From assembly GCF_020382885.2 (NCBI RefSeq), contig NC_058499.1, positions 14,865,872-14,929,871 on the forward strand: a DNA stretch of 64,000 nt, in the 5' to 3' direction. Below the pieces are notes generated by a model. It saw only the letters and a program-made list of their open reading frames with translations, was not told the origin of the DNA and did no database searches. The DNA comes from Scatophagus argus. Lineage: Eukaryota > Chordata > Actinopteri > Scatophagidae. The translations under genes were made by a program, and so were the position numbers. Positions 20,855 to 41,899 of this stretch are shown one piece after another (the stretch's first letter is position 1; every line of letters starts with the position of its first letter).

Positions 20855-22675
20855 GTAAGAAAACACTTCTATGTGGATTTCTGCCCAACTGCTGCAGGTA
20901 AGAACACTTTTTTAAGAAAATTACCCTAACTCATGGAGCAGCGACCTGGAGCAGATTTTAATATCTGTTTGCTGAGTACACTCATGTATGGTTTGGCATT
21001 TATAAAGGCAGAAAATATTTTTTTCTGTATGTGGATTTTCACACAAATCCCCTTGGGTCTTAACTTTTTTAACAATGTGAAGCTTTCTTGTGCTGTAGAG
21101 TAGAAATTCTAAATACACAGAAATTACAAAAAAAATCTACACTATAGTGTTTATATGAGAAAAATGTCACTCACAGACACTGCAAAAGTCCAGGAAGATA
21201 ATGTGATATCTTTATATCCCATACAATTGATTTTATATTGATTGAAATCAACCTCTCCACATGCAGTTTCAGCGTCCTGTGGAAGTTTCTATTTATTGTG
21301 GAGGAGATTTGTGTTTTATTCTTCCCCTGAGGCTGTTTTAGAAATGTTTAACTTCAATGTTTCAATCAGCCACCAGCATCAGATCTCGTCTCTGGATTCC
21401 CCAGTCTCCATGTTCCCGAGGAATCCCCCCCGTCACTCTATGTTTGTGTTTAAGAGGGAAATTAGATTTCAAACAGGCAGCTCTTCCTTGAAAAGTGTAG
21501 GCCTACATGATGAAATCGAGTTTTGTTTTGTTTTTGCTCATTAGCCCTCCTACTCCTTGACCACATGATTACATTTACTCGCATGGCACTTTTAAAAATA
21601 CCTACAGCTTTTACAGATTATTTTCACCTTTTCCTTTTTTTTAATGTGTTATGTCCTCTGTACCTTATTATTTCAGACTTAATCCTTCCACCCTTGTCAC
21701 TCTGGCCTTCTCTAGTCTGTACTTGTTGTTTTCTGGCTCAGTTGCAGGGTTGCACTGGACATTTAGTGGTTTTTCTCTTCTCTCTGTTACACTGCTGTGC
21801 CAGGCCAAAGCTCAGGCTGATGTGAAATTTCCCACTCTTCAAATTCAGGACACACTTCTCTGAAATCACAACAAGCTTGTGTGGAAATCCCTCTTACTGT
21901 TACTGTAGTAACTAGTGCAGTAACCCCAGGAACATTCACTTGAAAATGCTTCCCTGAAAAATAATTTCAAATGTTGCTTTTACAAATTAAACAGCTGTGA
22001 GCCCAAACAGTGCCTCAGTGTATGTTCTGCATTTCTGTGGGTCATTTTATCTCAGATGCATCTATGCATATTGTGTATTTACATGCTTTGCAGATGCTGG
22101 TTTTGCACACATACAGATTTCTAATTAGAAACATGTTTGTCCTGTAAAAGTAAACAATAAAAGACATTTACAAGATAAAGATCTATTGTGCAATGAATTA
22201 ATTATAAACTGCAACACTTTGATCCCTGTAGTCATTAAATTGTCTTTCTGGTGAAACTGTGTACTCCTGTGTTTCCACACCTGTCTTTTCTCTGCAAACA
22301 AGCTGTTTGTTTCACTAGTTCATCTGCTGGTAACTACTGACTCTGCAGCTGGCTGTGGCATCATTCAAACACAGTACTGACTTTTTAAAGCCGAGCTTAC
22401 CCTGCCAGATGAGTACTACTATATCCTAGAAGCATATTACCGGTACAGCTGTTGCAGGCAGCATCTGCTGGATCTAATTACTTTGTTTCTGTGCCTGTCA
22501 AAGAAATATTGTTTGCCTCCGTGACTCTCTCCAGTAGCCCTGAATTAGGAAGGTCCAGTAATGTAGGCCTTATTAGTGTGAATGTAAGGGAAGAAGTGAG
22601 GATGGGCTCATGAGCAGGCAGTGGTTTCCCACTCTGTTCCAAACCAATTCCATACAACATATATATGCAGACAAT

Positions 22676-22990
22676 TTATTTGTATAGGGCCTTTCAAAAA
22701 CTAGCCAATTAAAAGTGCTTCACATAAGACATGAAGACATTAACATAATGTTCCCTTGAGCAAGGCACCTAACCCGCTAACTGCTCCCCGGGCACCTGAC
22801 ATGGCAGCCCACTGCCCCGGTGTGTGTTCACTGCATGTAGTGTGCTGTGTTGCATGTGTGTTCGACCAGGGGTGGGTTAAATGCAGAAAAAAATATAAAT
22901 AAAGTTTGTTCTTCTAAAACACAAGGCAATATAAAAAGACAACATAAACAGGATTTTAAAGTATTAAAACAGAGTAAAATAGAGCATTGT
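22676..22990. repeat. SINE-like insertion inside another dispersed repeat
   Basis: The outer element begins ATTTGTATAGGGCCTTTCAA and reads to TTCACATAAGACATGAAGAC. It resumes at about 22920 with ACACAAGGCAATATAAAAAG and continues AAACAGGATTTTAAAGTATT. Between the halves is CCTTGAGCAAGGCACCTAAC, then CTGCTCCCCGGGCACCTGAC, then GGGTGGGTTAAATGCAG, a common teleost short interspersed tail. The arrangement indicates nesting. Identification is from memory of these motifs. Confidence 0.5.
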
Positions 22991-23387
22991 TTAATATTTA
23001 TCTTTGGTTTCAGTTATCGGAACAGTTATCGGAAAACTGGAGAAAATGTTGGCACGTCCTGTTTGTTCATAATTAAGTTAAGACTGTGGTGCCAAATTCA
23101 TTCTGGGTTACTTCAGCATTTTGGTTGCACTCACAAGGTTGGTTGTAAATGTAGGCTACAGTTATATAAATGTATGCAACTTGCTCCGCATTTTATAACT
23201 ATTATTGGATTTACTAATAACAGTCAATAACTAGCTCTCAAAGGAGAAATGCAGGAAAAATAATAGCAAGAAAATATTCAAGTGTACAACTATTCACATA
23301 CCTTCGGCATAAACTGTTTCAAAAATGCACCATATGAAAAACACAGATGATATACCGTACTGCAGCGGTTAAGTTCTTTTCAGGTTC

Positions 23388-23960
23388 TCACCACAGAAAT
23401 TGAGGTACCTGGCTGGATTTGGCCTGCTGGCCTTGCGTTTCACCTATGTGTAATATATTTTGTTGTATTCCACAATCCGAGTTAGTGAGAGCATGTAGAT
23501 GTTGAACAGAACAGGGTCCGAAAATGAAACCTTGGGGAACTCCAGACATGTAATTACTAGCCGACACAAAGTCATCCCTGTCCTTCGAGCAGGATTCAAA
23601 CCAGTTTAGCTCTGTGTCAGAAAGTCCCACCCAGTTATCCAGTCTGTCTCGTAATATGTTATGGTGGACTGCATTGATGGCAGCACTGAAATCTAATAAT
23701 ACCAAGCCTGAAACTTTCCACTATCTTTGTTTAAATGGTTGTCATTCAAGATCTTAACAAGAGCAGTTTCTGTGCTGTGGTGTGGTGAAATCCTGACTGG
23801 AAAACATCGAAACAAGGCCCTGAAGATGTTTGAGTGGCTTAATAACTGCACTTTTCAGGACATAGCCTGAGAGTGGAGCGTTGACTAATTGCAGAAGAGC
23901 TGATGCCATGCAATGAGAATATACGGCACAAGGAGGATTTCCAATGTGCAGAATTTTCTC
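23388..23960 (-). mobile_element. Degenerate LINE reverse transcriptase fragment
   Basis: On the minus strand, 23388-23705 reads as a decayed non-LTR reverse transcriptase of the L2/CR1/Rex type. Recognisable are VLLDFSAAINAVHHNILRDR (family: LLDLSAAFDTVDHNILL), LDNWVGLSDTELNWFESC, and SGVPQGFIFGP (family: SGVPQGSILGP). The catalytic aspartates are lost: the first Asp of AAFDT is replaced by Asn in AAINA, and no ADD box follows. Sequence up to about 23960 continues the element out of frame. It is a relic. Confidence 0.6.
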
Positions 23961-23999
23961 CAGGGTTGATAGGAATTATGTTATGCTCGGTGAACTACT

Positions 24000-25296
24000 T
24001 TCAAATGGACTCAAGGACAATACAGACCCATACCTGAACTGACAGAGTTTCATCAGTGAAGAGGAGAAATTCATTGCATTTTTTTTAGGATTGAAGCTCA
24101 AGGAGTTGCTGACAAAGGAATAAGTGCTGCACTGTCTCAAATTAGGCTTGATAATTAAATACTCCTATGAACTCCTATTTTAGCTTTTCTGATTGTTCTT
24201 TGAAATTATCATTGGTTCGCACATATAGACTTACTAGATGTCTAGGTATTTTTTATTACAGGTATTTATCAGATAAGGAAATTTCTCTCAAATGTCACAA
24301 ACAATAACACCTGGAAAGGAGTAAGTTTTGCCAGTTTGTCTCTTTAGATGTTTGTTTTCTCTTGTGCTGCACTTAAGACCTTTTGTTTCTTCCAGCTGGA
24401 ACACTTCATATGACTAACATGACAAAATGTATCACCAGCCATCTCCACCTCTGCATCCAGGAGATATTTTAATGGTTTTGAACTTATTGGAACTTGGTTT
24501 TGAACTTGCCAGCTGTAACGATAGGATAGATCTGTTGATGTGATCTGTTGTTTATGCCCACCTTTGGCTGTCTGTCAGATATCTGGATCAAATTTGGCTC
24601 ATCTGAATCCATATATTTTTTTGTCCTCTGTGGAAGTACAGTCTTGTGCTTTTCTTAAGGTTTTACACCTACATTATCTCAGCAGGAAGAAATCTCATTC
24701 ATAATACATGAATTCACTATTTTTATTTTGGTGAGACTTGGTTTTATTTAAAATTTGTTGAGGAGAGATGACACTCTGCTGTTACAGGATTTAATAAAAT
24801 TTAACATTAACCTCACTGTTCTGATGGTTGTGAGAATGTGAGATATCCAGTAAAGTAAATAAAACAGACACAGTTATGTGTCCATAAAAACTCCTACAAT
24901 GCAATACAATCAATGCATCAGGGCCAGAGATATAATAATTTTTATTTCATGCATGTAGGTCGGTCATAATCACCAGTAATTGTAAATCAATGCAGATTTA
25001 AGCGCATTTTCCTGATAATACTTCTGTGCTTTTAAAATTATGGAGCCAGGACTGTAACTGAGTATGTATACTTAATGATGCTGCAACTTTTATATATGAC
25101 CCAGACATAAGACCTTTACAACTTTATGACCTTTACAACATTTACAACTCCAAAATGTAATTGTTTACACAGTAAGGACCTGTTTTGATCCCAACATGGG
25201 GGGTGACACCCTTTTCTGCAATGTGACCAAACCAACTAACAGTCACAGAACGTGAAAAACAAAAAACAAGTCCTGAGAATTACAGCTTAACAAAAC

Positions 25297-25330
<34 letters not shown>

Positions 25331-26800
25331 TGATGAGTAAGTGATAGAGTTAGAGATGCTGTAATGAAGTTTTATCTGGCAGCAAGAGCAGGAAGGAAAC
25401 ATCTCTCAGGTACAGTATGATGTTATCATGTGGCCTAATGGAGTCACTTACAAGGTTTTAGTAGCATGCAACAACCCTTGTGGTCTCAACTAAGTGTCTT
25501 TACATTGATTTTCTGATCACAATACATCAGTTAATCACATCGTTATGCTGTGCATATTGTGGGCCTATTCCTGATGTTTCTTGGATTTTAACATAATGGG
25601 AAATGTGATGTTATTTTTCCTTAATTGTGATGTTTTGCTCTTTGTTGGCTTTCCTGGGGCCATTCTGAATACACAATCCATTAAAAATACAAAAGAACAG
25701 GTATCTCCATATGCGCATCATATGTTGTTTCGTAGATGCTCTTATCCAAAGCACTCAACAGCACCATAAGTGCCTGGATTTTTAGCGTGGGTGGCCCCAG
25801 TAGAAATCTGCCTGTACACTCACTTAAACTGCCTTTCATAACTCACAGAACAGGTAGTTCCAATCCCACCGTTTTCTCTCACTCAGAAAGCTTAAATCAC
25901 TCTGCAGATAAAGTCTTCAGTCTCAGAAAATCTGCTCTGTTTTGACATTAAAACCAAAGCTTCTACCAAGGTTTATTTGGACATCTGTCTCAATGAGCAA
26001 ACAAATAAGCACACAGAGAAGCATGCATGCACATCCACACATGTTCGGTATAGCTTCCCAAATGTAAATGCAATTTTCAGACCAGGCAGTACCTATTTCA
26101 TATCAAGGGGCAGAGATGCTGTTCCGAAATGACTCCTCTATGCTTGCAGGATCAACATAACAAATTGACATTTCTGAATTGGCTCTCAAACACAGATTAC
26201 ATACTCTCAAAGGGCATGGCAGATGTAAATGAACTCTCTTAGTGTAGGTGACCTCGTTAGATCCCATTCAACCTGTCAGGTCAAATTTGATCAGACTTCC
26301 AGGTCACTTAAGATGTGGTTGATGTGGCTTGAAAAAAAAAAGAAAAAAGAAAGAAACATTCATACAAGTATACAAATAATACGAACCTAGCATCATCCAA
26401 GTGTAAAATGATTTGAAAGATCACTTCTTTTGATTCCATTTAAGACTAATCACATCTACAAATTATCTACACTACAGCGAGTTGATTTAAGATAAAAGAC
26501 CTTCAGATTTCAAGCATTTAACTCCAGACTAGTTTTAGACAGCGTGTTTTTCCTGACATGAGTATGTGGGACACTGCTGCTGCAGCCCTTGTTTGCTCAC
26601 CTGTCCATCTGAACACCTGGGCCAAGCCATGAGCTCAAAACCACTCAAGCACCTGCCAAGTGTTTACACACTTACGGTTACGCATGGCTTTGCATCTGTA
26701 AATGTGCAGACAGATAAATTCATGCACAAATAAGAAAGAACTGTCATCACAAAAAGGTAAAATAGTCGCAATGAGGCTAATTATTTCATAATCTTTGTGT
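24000..26800. other. Intergenic stretch upstream of chrm2
   Basis: No coding exon is supported. It contains a (CA)n tract at 25299-25328 and AT-rich unique sequence. I looked for the miR-490 hairpin that lies in the mammalian CHRM2 5' region and saw no match. Confidence 0.4.
25299..25328. repeat. (CA)15 microsatellite
   Basis: An uninterrupted CA dinucleotide run of about 30 nt. Confidence 0.9.
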
Positions 26801-26865
26801 TTACCAGTTGCAGATATGATTTGAGCCTGAAGCATCTGTGAGAAGTGCATCCAAAACCAGACAGT

Positions 26866-29576
26866 ATGGAGACTCTGAACCTGTCCTACACTGCCAACAC
26901 TAGCAATGGTGATAGCACCAGCCTCTTCTCTGGAAGCCCATATACAACTGTGGAGATTGTACTCATCATCCTGGTGGCTGGATCTCTGAGTCTAATCACT
27001 GTCATTGGAAACATCCTGGTCATGCTCTCTATAAAGGTTTGGGTTTTTTATGATTAATGAGTGTGTTTCAAACATTAATCTCCAGATCTCCTGAGAAGAA
27101 CACAGAAGACTTAGAGAGATAAGAATACACCATGTGAAACCGTGTGCAGAGTGCTGTCTCATAGAAACTGATGGCCAATTGCGTAGCCTACAGTATGGCT
27201 GCTGAAAAGCATGTAAATTCAGACATAAAATGTATGTAAAAAAATATCATAAATCCATGTGGCATATTTTACATAAAGCTCCTTTACCTCCTCCCACTTC
27301 GGTATGTACTCTATAACTCTCATGTTCATCCATCCATGAATTTTTGTGCTGCCATTCTTCTTCTTCCTTTTCTTATTTTATTGGTAGGTGCCATTTGATT
27401 GATTTGTGGATTACATACTTTTTAAGAGCAGCTGCAGTACTTACAGGAGGTATGCTGTTGTCATTAGTAACATCTGATGATGTGAGTTTAGCCAAACAAA
27501 ATGGCAAACTTAGAAGACCAGTAATATAACATCTCCAATCTCTCTTTCTTTATCTGTTTTTCCATGTACTGGAGTGAGCTGTATTCAGCATGCTATTTAT
27601 TTATGCCACTAAATAGCATGCTGTATCTAGCATGCTGTTTAGTGGCATAACAGTCAACAGGGGTCTCCTCACTGAACACTACACAGTATCTACCATGAAC
27701 ATGACCAATTGATTTTAAGAGCACCGATTCAATATTGCGAGTCCTTGGGGCCTTGGAAATACATGAGCAAGCATGAGTGTGAAGTCATTTGGACAAACGA
27801 TTGTTGAAAAAATTGAGGAGCAGGTAGACACACAGACAGAAAGATACTTCCTCTATTTTATTTAGGTTGAGATTGAGATTGCACTGACACACTGTTTCAT
27901 GTTGTTTCTCTGAAGGTAAACAGGAATCTGCAGACCGTCAACAACTACTTCCTGTTCAGCCTGGCCTGTGCTGACCTCATCATTGGCGTCTGCTCCATGA
28001 ATCTCTACACTGTCTATATTGTGATTGGCTACTGGCCCCTGGGAGCAGTGGTGTGTGACCTGTGGTTGGCTGTTGACTATGTTGTTAGCAACGCCTCAGT
28101 CATGAACCTTCTCATCATCAGTTTTGACCGTTACTTCTGTGTCACCAAACCGCTCAGCTACCCAGCACGCCGTAGCACCAAGATGGCAGGCCTGATGATT
28201 GCCGCGGCCTGGGTCTTGTCTTTCATCCTTTGGGCTCCAGCCATTTTGTTCTGGCAGTTCATCGTAGGCGGGAGGACTGTGCCGCCAGGTGAGTGCTACA
28301 TCCAGTTCTTCTCGAACCCAGCGGTGACATTTGGGACAGCCATAGCAGCTTTTTACCTGCCGGTGGCCATCATGATCTACCTCTACTGGCGCATCTCCAA
28401 GGCCAGCCGCAGCCGCATGAGGAGGGACAGCCGGAAGACCTCCGGCACCAGTCTGGGAGAAGGTCCCTATCACAGTCAAGAGGAAGGATGTGAGTGCCAG
28501 AACAACTGCATCACAACAAAAGAGGCTCAGGAGGAGGCTGGAGATAGGAAGGAGCAGGAGCAGGAGCAGGAACAGCAACAGAACGGAAGAGGGCCCTGCA
28601 AGGAAGTAAAAACTGACCGAGGCAACTCCACAGCAGACAGTATCCACGCTTCAACGTCTAAGGACGCTGTGGTCCCTACATCATCTCAGAAAGGCACAGA
28701 TGGTGGGGAAAAGACAAATCAAACACAGCCACCTTCCCCAGAGAACTCAGCTGCTGACAGACAAAGTTTGGTCACAAGGACACTGTTTAAGGTGAATTTT
28801 TCTGGTTGCTTTTCAATATAGCATCATCAAAAACTGTAGTGTCTCTAATCCTTTATTTTATTTAAATATGTGCAAAACTAATAACATTCTCTTCAACCTC
28901 CAATGTACCTCATATTTACTACTAACTGGCAACTTTAGTATGCTAATACGCTAAACTCACACTGAAAAATAATTGTTTGGTTTTACAGCCCATTACTACT
29001 ACATTCCTTTGTCGAAAACAAAGGTAAAAAAGAGGTCTTACATTGGGCTTACATTCACCTGATTGCCAGAAATACGACTCAGAATGACAGCTAAAGCTAC
29101 TCCATCTCTGATTGCTAACAATTTACTAACAAGTTTGCCATATCAGCTTCATATGGTGACATCAGTTATGATAACAGTTTGTTCTCCATGTTACCAAAAA
29201 TTCAATCAATGAATACGACTTTAAAGGCATTAAAAGAAAGATGTCTCTTGCTCTGATTTGACAGGTAACTAAGCAGAATGCTGTGGCAAAGTGGAGAAGG
29301 AAGGGAATTTCTTCCAGGGAGAAAAAAGTAACGCGCACCATCATGGCAATCCTGGTTGCTTTTGTTGCCACATGGACACCGTACAACGTGATGGTCCTGA
29401 TCAACACTTTCTGTTCCATCTGCATCCCAAACTCCCTCTGGACCATCGGCTACTGGCTCTGCTACATCAACAGCACCGTCAACCCGGCATGCTACGCCTT
29501 GTGCAACGCTACCTTCAAAAACACCTTCAAGCACCTGCTTCTGTGCCAGTACAAGAACATACGTACAGCACGGTGA
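26866..29576 (+). CDS. chrm2: Muscarinic acetylcholine receptor M2-type, 3 coding exons
   Basis: Seven-transmembrane receptor for acetylcholine that couples to Gi/o. Coding exons 26866-27036, 27916-28791 and 29265-29576 (171, 876, 312 nt) give 452 aa; human CHRM2 has 466. Both introns are phase 0. The start is ATG in CAGTATGG, followed by N-glycosylation sites NLS and NTS. TM1 includes [12 protein letters not shown]3 has the ligand aspartate ([11 protein letters not shown]) and DRYFCV. ECL2 has CYIQFFSN, and TM6-7 has [26 protein letters not shown] and the [10 protein letters not shown] tail. The long third loop (about residues 220-380) carries an acidic Glu/Gln tract ([10 protein letters not shown]) and little conserved sequence. 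ECL2 and TM6-7 favour M2, although SIKV and LLLCQY also resemble M4. The 7q neighbours support M2. Which fish duplicate (a or b) cannot be told. Confidence 0.9.
27601..27650. repeat. Near-perfect 21-bp inverted repeat in the first coding intron of chrm2
   Basis: Arm 27601-27621 starts TTATGCCACTAAAT and ends AGCATGC. Arm 27630-27650 is its reverse complement apart from one T/C change, which is a G-U pair in RNA. The loop is 8 nt. It could fold as a short hairpin in pre-mRNA, or be the remains of a small palindromic element. Confidence 0.7.
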
Positions 29577-29729
29577 GGGCGAAACACTGACTTTATGATA
29601 GATCTTGTAAAATGAGGTGACACGGTTACTGGAGAGAACATATTGTTAAAATATAGATTAGGTGTGTTCTTATTGTGCTCCTACTCCATGTCCTTCTCGG
29701 TGGTAGAACTTATTCCTGCTGCCATTGAA

Positions 29730-29735
29730 AATAAA
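29730..29735 (+). terminator. chrm2 proximal poly(A) signal
   Basis: AATAAA about 150 nt after the receptor stop codon. A second AATAAA at 30424-30429 lies beyond the compound microsatellite and could give a longer 3' UTR. Confidence 0.4.
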
Positions 29736-30202
29736 ACTGTGCTTCACATTTTTAATTCTACAACACACTTGACTTTAATGATTTTAAAAGTACTTGGTAT
29801 TGTATTATAATTATCAAGACAAGTCATTCTGGTGGGAATGCAGTTTATTGTAAAAAGTACATTTGACTGAGTTAGCTGGGATTTTACTTTGACGGGATGT
29901 TTTCCTGTTTGCTCCTCCTCCTGCAGCTTGTGCAGTATGTTCTTTCATACGCAACCTGTTTTTACCCCATCAGTATACTTGTGGTAAATGTGACTGTTCT
30001 GTGAGCAAAACAGTGATCTTAACTCTAGAATAAAAGTATAAGTCTAGTCTAAGAAGAAGACAACACACTATATAAAGAAACACACTATTATTCATACATC
30101 ACTATGTAAAAATGTGCTATTGTTAACACAGAGCTGTGAAACAGGAAAAATCTGCCCAACAGAAATATTCTTCTATTCAAACTGAGTTAAGAATGAGAGA
30201 AT

Positions 30203-30204
<2 letters not shown>

Positions 30205-30276
<72 letters not shown>

Positions 30277-30298
30277 ATGTGTGTGTGTGTGTGTGTGT
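30205..30298. repeat. Compound (TC)n(GT)n microsatellite
   Basis: About 55 nt of TC repeats followed directly by about 38 nt of GT repeats with one ATGT interruption. It lies in the possible long 3' UTR of the receptor gene. Confidence 0.9.
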
Positions 30299-30439
30299 TT
30301 CCTCTCTGGTTTACTTATATTAAGCGAATGACATCTCTGTAATCCATGTTGTTGTGTAATGAGCCCAAATGTGATTTCTGTCCATCTTATCTTCTGTCTT
30401 CATATAATAATATGTTTCCTGTAAATAAAAGCCATACGG

Positions 30440-32080
30440 ACAGAACATTTAGTTTGGCTTTCTTTGTCACAACCTGTCTTGAATGTGCTCGGAATTAAAC
30501 TGAATTAGAGCAAAGAATAAATGCATGAGTATGATTAATTGGCTCCACTGTCACATTACATTACATCACACCACATCAGGCTCTAGCTGGGCATCACAAC
30601 CTTTCCCCAGACGATGCTGGGCTGCTGCCTAATGGGAGGAATTGCACACTGCACCACAAATCAAACTGAGTGCAGCGCTGCAGCAGCACACTGGATGAAA
30701 CAGGGCTAACCCAAAGGAGCAGAGCAACATGTCTGTACGGCAAAGCTGCAGTTACTTTTACTTTGCAGTGTTGTTACTGACACTGCTCAAGAAGAAGGTT
30801 GAAGAAGGTTGACCAAAGATGGCGTCTGTCTCTGCAAAGCATGTCATCTCTACAGGAGCAGAACAGGAGAAGAATAGAAGCTATAGCTTCATTCTAAACA
30901 GTAAAAATGAAGCAAACCGCAGCTTATGGATGTGATAAACTTTAGCTAAGTATCTAAATATACAAGCTATGTCTTTCCTTTTCTGACTGACATGCACTAC
31001 TTTTGTTTTTTATGTAACCTTGATCCTAAACAAGCATAAAAGATGTTTCAGAGCAAAATGAGCTAAGATGCAGTTTTCTTAGTGTTACTAAGAACACATG
31101 CGCATGCTTTTTTCTCTAGATTCCTACCTTCTTTTTTCTACAGGCGTCTGTATATCTGTTCTGGCGCCATGAGAAACTCACTTGACTCCACGATTTCTGT
31201 TTAACATTTAATGGGACATACTCTGAATAGCAATACTTGGGAAAAGTGAAAATTACAAACACAACCTGGCAAATCAACACCACAGGCAACCAAAAACAGT
31301 CACACAGTAAAAGAAAGTGGACAAGAGCTAAATAAAAGTAAAATTAGAACAAAACTATGCAATAAAATTTTCTTTAACATTAGCCTAAAAATTCTTACCT
31401 CACCACAACTAATTAAACCTTTAAAGTTTGCTATAGTGGAGAACAACTCACTGGCCACTAACAGGAACATTTGTGTACACCTCCCACTTTAACACCGGAG
31501 TCTGAAATTCCTGCAAGGAACAGAAGTCGGGAACAGAAAAAGATTTAGAGACAGCAGGATACAGGATTAACTCCCTCTGCTGTTGCTACTCTCTCTGGAC
31601 TGAGTGTCAAAAACCTCCCCTGGTTTCTGTCAGACACACAAACAGACCAGAAGGAGTCAAACTGAAATCCTTCCAGTTTTCACACTGAGGAAAGAAAGGA
31701 CAGAGAGTCTCCCTGTCTCAGCTGTGGGAAAACTCGTCTGGACAGCTGTGGAACTGCTGCGCCCTCCAGTGGAAAGTGGAAACATACCTCCCATCGATAC
31801 TCCTGCACCTGAAGACTCACTGAAAGCAACCTAGAAACTCTAACTATGCCCAGTGATGCAATGCCAGGTGCAACATGCATTTGTTAAACATTATGGATGT
31901 GCATGTAACACTGTGAACTTTATCAAAATGTGACCTTCTGTGTGTGATCATTGTGTGTTTTTACTGCATGCTGCACGAGCAATGAATGGATTAACAGTTA
32001 CAGCACAAAAATTGCATGGTTTCTGCAAGAAAGCTAGAACTGTTCTAATGGCTTTCATCATAGTTACAGGGAGAGATCTA
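30440..32080. other. Intergenic stretch between chrm2 and ahcyl2
   Basis: No exon is supported. The sequence is AT-rich and unremarkable; open frames here are short and lack splice support. Confidence 0.4.
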
Positions 32081-32082
32081 AA

Positions 32083-32350
32083 CTTAAAGGACAGGTGCAC
32101 AGTTTTTCTTGTCTGTCTCAAAACAATCGTGAAGTACCCATATGAACTCTGAAACAGGTCTGACATGCTCTAATCCACCTGTTCAAACTTCATTGAACGT
32201 CATTGAAAGATCCCTTGCTAATGTGATCTTTTTTAGTACAACAGTCCCTCTTTGCGTCACTATCCTCCCACTGCAGCTCAACAGAGGAATACAATGAGCA
32301 AATTCTAAAAAGCTAAATGAGCTCCAATGTTCATACAGGAACCTGACTGT
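32083..32350. repeat. Dispersed acanthomorph-type repeat
   Basis: Begins CTTAAAGGACAGGTGCACAG and continues with GTACCCATATGAACTCTGAA, ATTGAAAGATCCCTTGCTAA and GCTCAACAGAGGAATACAAT. This order of phrases is familiar from a common spiny-rayed fish repeat. The copy is diverged. Confidence 0.45.
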
Positions 32351-33047
32351 TGTTTTAAGAAACAATTGAAAAACTGTAAACCTTAACAATGTCCATATCA
32401 AACGTTTTTTTTAAAAAAAAAACTCTTCAGAACTACGGCAACTAAATCAGCCATTTTGTTTGACACACCCTGGGCCTCTCATCTTTCAGCCTGGCAACAG
32501 ACACATAAAAGGTGGTCGTTGGTCACCGTGGGGCCACTGTTGATGCTGGTGGGGTTTAATGTAAACACGTAACCATGTCTGTTTGTTTATAATGTAACCC
32601 TCTGTTTGCATGGCACTCATGGTTTTATGCTCATTGTGATTTGAGCCAATGTTATCACAGGCAACACAGAAGTGGCTCTGCAGGTCTTGAATATACCGTA
32701 AGTGCTTCTTTTAAACATAAACAGGAGACATTTTGGTACAGAACACCATGTGGGGGCGTATGTTGACGCCTACCTTCATAGTCCTTGAAGTCAGCTACAT
32801 TCCTATATTTCCAGGTTACATTTCCCTCGGTCAAAAAAAGCGCTGCTCACATCAGTGTTTACCCTGTACACACTGCTTCCAGGGCTAATTATCCCCTTTA
32901 CATTCAGTCAGAGTAACCCAAAAGCTGCTATTGTTTAGTGCAAACAGAAGCCTTGCAGGAGGAAATGTCAGATGCATATGGGCAGGTCAGATCACCAGAG
33001 CAGGAACCTTATTCACTTCATTCACTTCACTGGCTGGGAGTGGAGTC

Positions 33048-41393
<8,346 letters not shown>

Positions 41394-41890
41394 CCCTGTG
41401 GAGATAAAGAGGGAAGCTCTTCGCATGTGAAGTTGCAATGTTGTGGATTTTATTTTGAAAAAACCCTCACAGACCAGCAGACCCTGACGCCCTCTGCAGT
41501 CTGAACCTCATCCAGTATTATGGAGAGACAGTGAATGAGGACTTCAAACTTTTACTTAAGTTCACTGATTGTTCTGTGTATGTGCATTTCTGTCTGTTTT
41601 AAATGTTTGGTCCTTGTTCTGCATGTCCACAGCGTCTGGAACAATGAATTTTGATTGAAAGTTAAAGAGTTCAAATAAAACACACATGAAGAAATCATGC
41701 TGACATCTCAAACGAGCAACAGTCAGCTGAATATCTGCTGATTTTCAGTGAAGCACGTGTGTACAATGAATATATTGGCTCATGTCTTGTGCTATACGTA
41801 TATTACTTCTACCTAAACTTATTATGAACTTCAAATGAAACCTCCAGCACACATAAAATATTGTAATAAAAAGAACAGTTTTGCTCTTTC
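41394..41890 (+). other. ahcyl2 3' UTR with two poly(A) signals
   Basis: AATAAA occurs at 41674-41679 and 41865-41870, after the TAA at 41391-41393. The first part includes an in-phase alternative terminal frame discussed in the findings. Confidence 0.6.
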
Positions 41891-41899
41891 TCACAGCTA

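Noticed and set aside
20855-26813. miR-490 hairpin expected in a CHRM2 5' intron
   Set aside because: No match to either arm was seen on reading; it may belong to the other chrm2 duplicate.
28096-28647. 183-codon minus-strand open frame
   Set aside because: It is the antisense of the chrm2 main coding exon; the sense frame has all receptor motifs.
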